This document shows positions 6,924 to 12,838 of a DNA stretch of 12,838 nt, piece after piece (within the stretch, counting starts at the first letter, position 1; every line of letters begins with the position of its first letter). This stretch comes from an uncultured Lachnospiraceae bacterium (GTDB lineage Bacteria > Bacillota_A > Clostridia > Lachnospirales > Lachnospiraceae), in the NCBI GenBank assembly GCA_910588595.1, contig CAJUQU010000088.1, positions 1-12,838 on the forward strand. Direction: 5' to 3'. The translations under genes and the position numbers were made by a program. Below the pieces are notes generated by a model, which was not told the DNA's origin, ran no database searches, and saw only the letters and a program-made list of their open reading frames with translations.

Positions 6924-7772
6924 CTACTTTTTTCCAAGATTTGTGAGAAATTGTTCCTTTTTTTCCTGCTGGTATCCCCCGCCGTAAGTGCCGTTGAGGA
7001 AATGCCCGATGCCTGTTTTGACGAACTCATCCCAGCTCTGCGCCTCGTTTTGCACCAGGATCGGGTAATAGTACACCCCGTTCTTCTCTGCAGCCTCCAT
7101 ATCACCCGGCGCATCGCCGCACATCAGCACATGATCTGCCGCATATCCGCGCTTCATCAGCTCACCGATGCAGAACGCCTTGCTGCCGGAATCCTGCGCC
7201 AGCACCACATCCGTGTACTCCAGCAGTCCGTAGAAATCCCACTCGTCCAGCACTGCGCTCAGGTTTGCGCTGGACACGATCGCGATATCCGCATCGCGGT
7301 ACGCTCTCTTCAAGGCTTCCAGCACTCCCGAAAAAGGCTTTTTGTCCTCCTCCGGGAGTCTGTCGATCGACTGGTTGACCGCACTGCTCCACGCCAGCGC
7401 CTTGCGCAGGCAGATATTATCCTTCCTGGCGATCGCGCGCTCAAGGGCTGCGTTCGACAGTTCCGGTGTCTCGCGCACCCATTGCTCCAGAGCCTCATAC
7501 TCCTCGATCTCGCAGTACGTTTCCCGTATCTCGCCGAGTGCTTTCGCCAGTCCCTTAAACCGATTGATACCGCGCGTCATCGTGTACAGATTGATCTCAT
7601 TCCAGCGCTCCAATATTGGCCCGCGCCACTCTTCCAATCCCCACTCCGCGACCATGCAGGGTCCAAAGCAGCGGATATGTTTGATATCCATCGTGTCCAT
7701 GGCACAGCCATCGCTGTCCACACAGACCAGGAAATCACTTCGCTTTGTGTATGCCAGAAATTGATCTGCCAT
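6924..7772 (-). CDS. HAD-superfamily hydrolase of unknown substrate
   Basis: A 282-aa HAD protein: motif I DSDGC with nucleophile D19 and D21, motif II S167 in IAIVSSAN, motif III K198 in DSGSKAF, and motif IV CGDAPGDMEAA (D220, D224) for Mg2+. A helical cap of about 120 residues lies between motifs I and II, as in phosphoglycolate-phosphatase-like members. It should remove phosphate from a small metabolite in the cytoplasm. The sequence does not tell which; in this operon it might act on a phosphorylated sugar acid, or relieve sugar-phosphate accumulation. A purine-rich AAGGGGGA lies 7 nt before the ATG. Spacing is 23 nt from the symporter and 36 nt to the GH3 gene. The insert CFGPCMVAEWGLEEWRG (35-51) is not familiar to me and may mark a subfamily. 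Confidence 0.85.
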   Translation of the reverse strand: MADQFLAYTKRSDFLVCVDSDGCAMDTMDIKHIRCFGPCMVAEWGLEEWRGPILERWNEINLYTMTRGINRFKGLAKALGEIRETYCEIEEYEALEQWVRETPELSNAALERAIARKDNICLRKALAWSSAVNQSIDRLPEEDKKPFSGVLEALKRAYRDADIAIVSSANLSAVLDEWDFYGLLEYTDVVLAQDSGSKAFCIGELMKRGYAADHVLMCGDAPGDMEAAEKNGVYYYPILVQNEAQSWDEFVKTGIGHFLNGTYGGGYQQEKKEQFLTNLGKK

Positions 7773-7795
7773 CGCCTGTCCCCCTTTTTTCTTCT

Positions 7796-9187
7796 CTATT
7801 TATTCCTCCTGGCAGCGAGCACTGCAACATTCTCTTCCACACGTTTCTTGTTCAGTGGATAGATGACGATCAGAAATACTGCCACAAGTGTAAAACCGAT
7901 GATCGGTGCGATGCAGGAGAGCATGAAGATCCTCTCTGTGACCTCCGGGTCAAACGCTGTCGCGTTGGAGTAACCGATCATGGTCAGCAGCGAGCCCGTC
8001 AGTCCTGCGGAGAGCGCCTGCCCGAGTTTCCTTGCAAAAGAGTACACAGAATAGATCGTGCCGTCCTCGCGCACACCGTTCTTTACCTCCGCGTCATCGA
8101 TGACATCCGTGATCATCGCCCATATCACCGTATTGAAAAATCCAAGCCCTATGTAGGCAACAGTGAAAAATCCAACATACACAAACGCGTTTGACGGATG
8201 CACGATCAGGCAGACCAGATACACGACCGCAGCCGCCACACAGGAGACTACGGACAGCTCCTTCTTGCCATACTTAGCGGAAAGTTTAGACGCAAACGGG
8301 GCACAGATCACAAGCATCGCAGCAGTTCCTGCCAGGGAGGACATGGACTGCGCAGTCGCATTGCCATAATAGTTCGGGAACACATAGCCTGCCATACCCT
8401 GCATCGTCAGCATCGCGAGCAGAAGTGCAATCGCCGCGGCTATGATGCCGAGCAGCGAACGGTTTGTGACAAGGCTTCCCAACAGCTTTCCGATATTCAG
8501 TTTTGCATTGTTTGCCGGAACCTCCACGCGCTCTCTCACCAGCTTAAAGCAGAGCAGATAGCAGATGATCGCGAACACGCCAAACACACCTGCGATGAAC
8601 GTCATGCGGGAACCGGACAACACTGTGTTTCCATCCACCACCTCATAGGCAAACATTGGCGTACCCACACCGATCACCAGCCCGGCAAGCGTTGCACCGA
8701 TCGTTCTCCATGTGGACAGGTCCGCGCGGTCTTTCGGATCCGCCGAGACTGCCGACGCCATGGAACCATACGGGATGTTGATCGATGTATAGAATATGGA
8801 ACCCCACAATATATAGGTGGCAGCCATCCAGAACACCTTGAAACCATATGGCATGTTTGCGAATCCCGACTGATAGATCAGGAAGGAAGCGATCGCTACC
8901 GGTCCGCACATGCGCTTGATCCACGGTTTGAACTTGCCGTCCTTTGTCGGCTTGGAGCGATCGACGATCTGCCCCATCGTCACGTCGGTAAAGGCATCGA
9001 TAAACCGCGCCGCCATCATCAGCAGTCCCACGACTGCCGCGCTGATCCCCATCACGTCCGTGTAGAACTTCAGCATAAAACTCGAGGACAAAATAAATGT
9101 AAAATCATTTCCAAAATCACCAAACATGTAACCCAATTTGTCTCTCATGCCAAACGGGGACACTGATGTTTTTGTATTTGCTGCCAT
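7796..9187 (-). CDS. GPH-family glycoside/hexuronide:cation symporter (UidB/GusB-like)
   Basis: A 463-aa membrane protein with about 12 hydrophobic segments. It has the GPH signatures: RDKLGYMFGDFGND near the N-terminus (15-28), the loop DVTMGQIVDRS..GKFKPW (68-89), and AMITDVIDDAEVKNGVREDG (357-376) in the second half. The family (MelB, GusB, XylP) imports glycosides and hexuronides with H+ or Na+ without phosphorylating them, which suits the cytoplasmic glycosidases encoded on either side. A glucuronide-type substrate is inferred from the linked uxuA and SDR genes, not from the protein itself. GAGGAGGG lies 5 nt before the ATG. The gene follows the GH2 stop by 45 nt and precedes the HAD gene by 23 nt. 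Confidence 0.93.
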   Translation of the reverse strand: MAANTKTSVSPFGMRDKLGYMFGDFGNDFTFILSSSFMLKFYTDVMGISAAVVGLLMMAARFIDAFTDVTMGQIVDRSKPTKDGKFKPWIKRMCGPVAIASFLIYQSGFANMPYGFKVFWMAATYILWGSIFYTSINIPYGSMASAVSADPKDRADLSTWRTIGATLAGLVIGVGTPMFAYEVVDGNTVLSGSRMTFIAGVFGVFAIICYLLCFKLVRERVEVPANNAKLNIGKLLGSLVTNRSLLGIIAAAIALLLAMLTMQGMAGYVFPNYYGNATAQSMSSLAGTAAMLVICAPFASKLSAKYGKKELSVVSCVAAAVVYLVCLIVHPSNAFVYVGFFTVAYIGLGFFNTVIWAMITDVIDDAEVKNGVREDGTIYSVYSFARKLGQALSAGLTGSLLTMIGYSNATAFDPEVTERIFMLSCIAPIIGFTLVAVFLIVIYPLNKKRVEENVAVLAARRNK

Positions 9188-9232
9188 AAAAACCCTCCTC
9201 TCAGACTTTCCTCTATCTTATCGTTTTCCTTC

Positions 9233-11503
9233 TTATCCTATCTTGTCGATCTTGATCAGCTGTGCGTTCAGACTCTCCAGGAAGCCTTCCGGCAGCATGT
9301 TGCCAGCCATGTTCACCATGCCTTCCGGCGCCATCGACTTCATCATATCCCACATGCCAACGCCGGGGCGCACGTCAAAGTTGGTGGCAAGCTTGACTGC
9401 CTTTGACACAATCTCCATCGCCTCGGGGCACTCTGCGATCTCCTCCATTTTGCACTTGACACTGTACTTGCCCTCCGGGAATTCCATCGGTGCCTTGAGA
9501 TCGAGATCTCCAACCAGCTTGAACCAGTTGGCAACACCCTCTGCCCGCTCATTGACCTCCGGGAGCACGTAGATATCCGGCTCCTTGTCAACCTTCTCGA
9601 GCGTCATGCTGTCCTTGCAGCCGCCCGCCTGTGCAAGGATACTGTTGAAACCGTCCTTGAGCGCAACATCGAACACAAACACTTTGTCCGCTGTCATCAC
9701 ATGGGCAAGCTCTCCATTGACAAACAGAGAAACTGTCGGCAGATTCGAGTACACGCGGATCTGCGTCGTCTCACCCGCGCGCTGCGCATAGCGCTTTCCG
9801 CACAGATGTACCATCGGCTCCCTGTTCCAGTATGCCTTGTAGATATAGTAGCTGTCCTTCTTTGTCCGGCGGTCCATCGTGACCAGTCCCTTGTTGTTTC
9901 GGCCTGCCACACCGCCCTCATTTCTCGCCGCACAGCCAAAGTCAAACATGTTCCATACATGGCTTGACCACAGCCATGGACGCTCGTCGAGCACTTTCGC
10001 CATATGCTCATGGTACAATGCCTGGTACTCCTCGCTGTAATCCTTGCACGCCGGATTCGGTCCGTGATAGGTGATGATACCCTCGCATCCGTACTCCGAA
10101 ACGCCAAGGCAGATCTCCGGGTGTGCCTTGTGGAAGTTGTCGAGCCATGGACCGTTGTCCTCCATCTTTCCGCCGTACCAGCCAAAGTAATGGTTGTAGC
10201 TCTCCACATCGGTGATATTGTGGACGGGGCTGTCGACCGGTGTCATGGAGACATGTGCGATCGTGGTCAGACGTGTCGGATCCAGCTCCTTGCAGAGCGC
10301 GTTCAATTCTTTGTGGTTTTCCACCAGCTGTTCTGATATACCCCCGATCAATATCTCGTTGGAGACGCCCCAGAAGCAGATGCTCGGGTGGTTGTAATTC
10401 TGCAAGATCAGCTCCTTCATCTGTGTGATGCAGTTCTGGTGCGCCGCCGGATCCTTGCTCATCACGCTGATGAACGGGATCTCCGCCCACACGATGAAGC
10501 CGAGCTCGTCACACGCGTCATAAAAATCCTGGGAATGCTGGTAATGCGCGAGACGGATCGTGTTTGCGCCCAGCTCCTTGATGATCCTGGCGTCGTGATA
10601 ATGATCCTCCCTCGTCAGCGCACTGCCCTTGTACAGCTGATCCTGATGACGGCTGACACCGCGCAGCGGCGTCGGAACACCATTCAATATAAAGCCCTTG
10701 TCCGGATCGCACGAAAAACTCCTGACACCCACGCGCGCGCAGACCGTGTCATACGCCTCATTGCGTCTCTGCAGCACCGCGGTGACAGTGTACAGGTACG
10801 GATCGTCGCAGTCCCACAATCTCACATCCGGCACAAAAAGCTTCACTGCCGTGCTGTCCGCCGGGCGGACGCAGTACCCAACCTCTCTGCCGTCCGCGTC
10901 GCAGATGCTGTACTGGACCGTGAAGTTCTCGTCCGCGTTCACCACCCAGGATTCCAGCGCAAACTCCGCGCCGCCGCACTGTGTCGGGGTCGCTGTGACC
11001 TTGAGTCCATTGCTGCCCCAATACATCAGTTCGAAATGTACCTCCGGGACACTGATCAGGTTCAGGCCGCGGTAAAGCCCGCCGTAAAATGTGAAGTCCG
11101 CGGACTGCGGGTACACGTTGCTCTTGTTCTCATTGCTGCACGCGACCACCAGAAGATTCTCGCCATCCTCACGGCACGCATCCGTGATATCCGCGCGGAA
11201 AGTGGAGTAGCCGCCCTCGTGATAGCAGATTTCCTTCCCGTTCACATACACGGTTGCCTGCTGCCCTGCCGCCGGGATATCCACAAAGACCCGCCCGCCT
11301 GGGAGCGGCTGTCTCGGTGTCCGGAATGTCCGCGCATACCAGCAGCAGCCTCTGGCATAGCTGCCGTTTCCGTCGTGACCGTCCACCGCGTTCCAAGTGT
11401 GCGGCAGATCCACCACCTTCCAGTCTTCCGGGAGCTTGTCCGGAAGTCCCGCGTCCTCCTGGATGAACCTCCAGCTTCTGTTGAGATCGACAATAGTTCT
11501 CAT
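9233..11503 (-). CDS. Glycoside hydrolase family 2 (beta-glucuronidase/beta-galactosidase-type)
   Basis: A 756-aa GH2 enzyme without signal peptide. It has an N-terminal sugar-binding jelly roll (about 1-155), an immunoglobulin-like domain (about 156-262) and a TIM barrel (about 265-565) with acid/base E383 (GVSNEI) and nucleophile E470 (GVSEYG). Then come an Ig-like part (about 570-640) and a Met-rich helical tail (about 690-756). RNNKG (535-539) aligns with the Asn-x-Lys motif that binds the uronate carboxylate in beta-glucuronidases, but beta-galactosidases of the same subgroup can carry a similar N-x-K-G, and NTIRLAHYQHS and IVWAEIPF are beta-galactosidase-like. With uxuA in the operon, a beta-glucuronidase or beta-galacturonidase is favoured. 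I chose the ATG at 11503 over an in-frame upstream one because AAAGGAGG lies 7 nt before it. It is the first gene of the operon, opposite the AraC gene. Confidence 0.92.
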   Translation of the reverse strand: MRTIVDLNRSWRFIQEDAGLPDKLPEDWKVVDLPHTWNAVDGHDGNGSYARGCCWYARTFRTPRQPLPGGRVFVDIPAAGQQATVYVNGKEICYHEGGYSTFRADITDACREDGENLLVVACSNENKSNVYPQSADFTFYGGLYRGLNLISVPEVHFELMYWGSNGLKVTATPTQCGGAEFALESWVVNADENFTVQYSICDADGREVGYCVRPADSTAVKLFVPDVRLWDCDDPYLYTVTAVLQRRNEAYDTVCARVGVRSFSCDPDKGFILNGVPTPLRGVSRHQDQLYKGSALTREDHYHDARIIKELGANTIRLAHYQHSQDFYDACDELGFIVWAEIPFISVMSKDPAAHQNCITQMKELILQNYNHPSICFWGVSNEILIGGISEQLVENHKELNALCKELDPTRLTTIAHVSMTPVDSPVHNITDVESYNHYFGWYGGKMEDNGPWLDNFHKAHPEICLGVSEYGCEGIITYHGPNPACKDYSEEYQALYHEHMAKVLDERPWLWSSHVWNMFDFGCAARNEGGVAGRNNKGLVTMDRRTKKDSYYIYKAYWNREPMVHLCGKRYAQRAGETTQIRVYSNLPTVSLFVNGELAHVMTADKVFVFDVALKDGFNSILAQAGGCKDSMTLEKVDKEPDIYVLPEVNERAEGVANWFKLVGDLDLKAPMEFPEGKYSVKCKMEEIAECPEAMEIVSKAVKLATNFDVRPGVGMWDMMKSMAPEGMVNMAGNMLPEGFLESLNAQLIKIDKIG

Positions 11504-11510
11504 GTAAAGT

Positions 11511-11518
11511 CCTCCTTT
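11511..11518 (-). promoter_or_regulatory. Shine-Dalgarno deciding the GH2 start
   Basis: AAAGGAGG on the minus strand sits 7 nt before the ATG at 11503. It lies inside the longer open frame that begins at 11551, so the longer form would translate through the ribosome binding site and is rejected. Confidence 0.85.
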
Positions 11519-11569
11519 CGGTTTGCCTTGGCGATCATAGTTCTCTTGCATTCAATTTGCACAATATAT

Positions 11570-11599
11570 TTTATAACCGCCGCATTGTATATATGTTAA
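11570..11599 (-). promoter_or_regulatory. Predicted promoter of the uronate operon
   Basis: On the minus strand TTAACA (11594-11599), an 18-nt spacer and TATAAA (11570-11575). Initiation would be near 11563, giving a leader of about 60 nt before the GH2 ATG. A second, upstream TATAAT (11617-11622) lacks a recognisable -35 box. Confidence 0.45.
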
Positions 11600-11608
11600 T
11601 TTATATAT

Positions 11609-11712
11609 TTTTTTGCATTATACAGTGCATTTTTTGTCATTTCTGCATACATACATCATATTTTCGTTTTCCTGCTTTGACGATATACGATTTTTTGTAT
11701 TTTTTGCATTAT
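11609..11712. repeat. Direct repeat TTTTTTGCATTAT, candidate AraC-type operator
   Basis: The 13-mer TTTTTTGCATTAT occurs at 11609-11621 and 11700-11712, in the same orientation with starts 91 bp apart. The first copy overlaps the upstream TATAAT and lies just upstream of the predicted operon promoter; TGCATTTTTT also occurs between them (11626-11635). AraC-family proteins often bind direct repeats, so this is a candidate site for the adjacent regulator, but AT-rich DNA yields such repeats by chance more easily. Confidence 0.35.
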
Positions 11713-11815
11713 TATTATATTGTGTTGCTTTTGTCAAAAAAATGTGCAAAAATAAATAAAAAAAGTCCGTGTTTTTCAAAATATTTTTGGGAAATTTAGA
11801 AAAGAGTTGACGCGA

Positions 11816-12838
11816 ATGAAAGAAATTTTACTGTCTTTTGTACAAAAATTGTTAGAAAGCAACCGCATTCCTGTTCATTTTGTCACACTTCCATGCAAGG
11901 ACGCCACATGGCTGGACTGCGGTCTGCGCTCGGATATCCTGACGGACTACGAGCCCGGTCTTGCCAAGGATTATCTGGATCGATTGAAGGAAAAAACGAT
12001 ATACCACCTGAGGGACACGTTCCAGTGTTCATACAGCATCCTCCGCACGCCCGACAACAGCACGATGATGATCTGCGGTCCGGTCCTCTTTGAGGAGATG
12101 CGCCCTTCCCGTTTAAACAGCATCGCTGCCAAAATACAGCTTCCGCAGGAGCTGTACTCCGTCCTGCAGAGCTATTACCTTCGTCTTGCCTCGTTCCCTG
12201 TGCCGGCAGTCTACTACAGTATCTTCCTGACACTCGGAAATTTTCTGTTCGGCGAAAACCAATATGAGACAGTCTATCAGGATCTGAATGAAATTGATGC
12301 GTGGTATGAATCTTACTCCCGTCAATACCGGAGCGCCGGGGAATCCATGATGAACATCGAGATGATCGAGATGCGTTATGACCTGGAAGCACAGCTGCTG
12401 GATGCTGTCTTCAACGGAAATGAAGCAAAGGCGATGGCGCTTGTCTCCAAGTTGTCGTCGGTCGCCCTGCCCTGCCGTCTTTCCGACGAGCTGCGTGACT
12501 ACAAGGATTATACGATCGCCTTCAACACCCTGTTCCGAAAGAAAGCGGAGGAAGCCGGCGTGCACCCGATCCACATCGACCTGTGTTCCAACCAGCATAT
12601 CCAGCTCATCGAGCAGGTTACGGACAAGGATCAGTGCCGCACGGTCTGGTCGAGGATCGTGCTCAACTACTGCCGTCTGATCCGCAAACATACACTCAAG
12701 GACTACTCACTGCTGACACAGAAGATCATCACCTACATCAACTCCGATCTGACTGCGGACTTAAGCTTAAAGGCGATGTCCGAGTGGCTGAATGTCAACG
12801 CGAGCTACCTGTCAACACTGTTCAAGAAGGAAGTCGGA
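11816..12838 (+). CDS. AraC-family transcriptional regulator (3' end outside window)
   Basis: An uninterrupted frame from ATG (11816) to the window edge gives 341 residues. The last 42 (from LTQKIITYINSDL) are the start of an AraC DNA-binding domain: LSLKAMSEWLNVNASYLSTLFKKEVG is its first helix-turn-helix, and the second HTH is cut off. The N-terminal 300 residues are not a cupin of the classic AraC arabinose type; they resemble the large, mostly alpha-helical sensor region common in clostridial AraC proteins, including RKKAEEAGVHPIHID (242-256) in the linker. No signal peptide or transmembrane segment is visible, so it is a soluble one-component regulator. AAAGAG 6 nt upstream is a weak ribosome binding site. 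It is divergent from the GH2 operon, 312 bp apart, and probably controls it in response to the uronide or a breakdown product. Confidence 0.9.
   Translation, partial: MKEILLSFVQKLLESNRIPVHFVTLPCKDATWLDCGLRSDILTDYEPGLAKDYLDRLKEKTIYHLRDTFQCSYSILRTPDNSTMMICGPVLFEEMRPSRLNSIAAKIQLPQELYSVLQSYYLRLASFPVPAVYYSIFLTLGNFLFGENQYETVYQDLNEIDAWYESYSRQYRSAGESMMNIEMIEMRYDLEAQLLDAVFNGNEAKAMALVSKLSSVALPCRLSDELRDYKDYTIAFNTLFRKKAEEAGVHPIHIDLCSNQHIQLIEQVTDKDQCRTVWSRIVLNYCRLIRKHTLKDYSLLTQKIITYINSDLTADLSLKAMSEWLNVNASYLSTLFKKEVG

Larger units (their letters stand above)
11504..11815. other. AT-rich divergent control region between the GH2 operon and the AraC gene
   Basis: About 310 bp without a gene. It holds the GH2 Shine-Dalgarno, two minus-strand promoter candidates (TTAACA-18-TATAAA at 11570-11599 and a bare TATAAT at 11617-11622), a repeated 13-mer, and a poor catabolite-response-like match at 11659-11673 (two mismatches to the cre consensus, minus strand). 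No convincing plus-strand promoter was found for the AraC gene; TTGACG at 11677-11682 has no good -10 at the right distance. The run of A and T tracts suggests bent DNA, typical of a regulated divergent promoter. Confidence 0.6.

Noticed and set aside
6915..9166. Two plus-strand open frames (6915-7862 and 8198-9166) antisense to the HAD and symporter genes
   Set aside because: Their translations are Arg/His-rich with no domain, whereas the minus-strand frames show complete HAD and GPH signatures with good ribosome binding sites.
11504..11551. Longer GH2 start at 11551 adding 16 residues
   Set aside because: The extension reads through the AAAGGAGG ribosome binding site that serves the ATG at 11503, and the GH2 family normally starts near MRTIVDLN.
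10388..11599. Plus-strand open frame of about 400 codons antisense to GH2
   Set aside because: It lies almost wholly within the GH2 coding sequence, lacks any family motif and runs into the AT-rich promoter region.
11883..12691. Minus-strand open frames antisense to the AraC gene
   Set aside because: The plus-strand frame is continuous for 341 codons and ends in a canonical AraC helix-turn-helix; the antisense frames have no motifs.
1..12838. CRISPR arrays, tRNA or rRNA genes, prophage or conjugation modules
   Set aside because: No regularly spaced repeats, cloverleaf-type sequences, or integrase, relaxase or phage structural genes were seen.

Overview
The window looks like chromosome of a Gram-positive anaerobe of the Clostridia, most likely a gut Lachnospiraceae relative. 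Evidence: strong AGGAGG-type ribosome binding sites, GTG and TTG starts, a GC-rich coding style with AT-rich intergenic DNA, a CspBA-like cytoplasmic subtilase, a large AraC-type regulator and a GPH-family sugar symporter. This placement is inferred from style and gene content; no marker gene is present.

Layout. (1) Positions 1-382, minus: N-terminal part of a LytTR/AgrA-like response regulator cut by the window edge, with a TTG start, a good promoter and a striking 13-bp perfect hairpin in its leader. (2) Positions 383-1191: an AT-rich stretch with one doubtful small ORF (566-787), several palindromes, and a ~165-bp inverted-repeat-bounded segment (1055-1219) that runs into the 3' end of the next gene. 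(3) Positions 1192-2898, minus: S8 subtilase with an intact catalytic triad and its own promoter; its last residues are encoded by the inverted repeat. (4) Positions 3119-11503, minus: a six-gene catabolic operon, in transcription order GH2 glycosidase, GPH symporter, HAD hydrolase, GH3 glycosidase, mannonate dehydratase (uxuA) and an SDR-type mannonate oxidoreductase, closed by an intrinsic terminator at 3051-3080. (5) Positions 11504-11815: AT-rich divergent regulatory region. (6) Positions 11816-12838, plus: an AraC-family regulator, open at the right edge with its first HTH just begun.

How the genes fit together. The GPH symporter would import a uronic-acid glycoside, GH2 and GH3 would split it in the cytoplasm, and the SDR plus UxuA would convert fructuronate to mannonate and then to 2-keto-3-deoxygluconate. 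Uronate isomerase (uxaC), KDG kinase and KDPG aldolase are not in the window and must lie elsewhere. The divergent AraC protein is the obvious candidate regulator. The main open question is the substrate: the GH3 carries a NagZ-like His loop, which suggests an N-acetylhexosamine- and uronate-containing oligosaccharide rather than a simple drug-type glucuronide. I did not find a clearly new system. The most unusual items are this GH2/GH3/uxu combination, the hairpin-promoter arrangement before the response regulator, and the repeat element that has rewritten the end of the subtilase.
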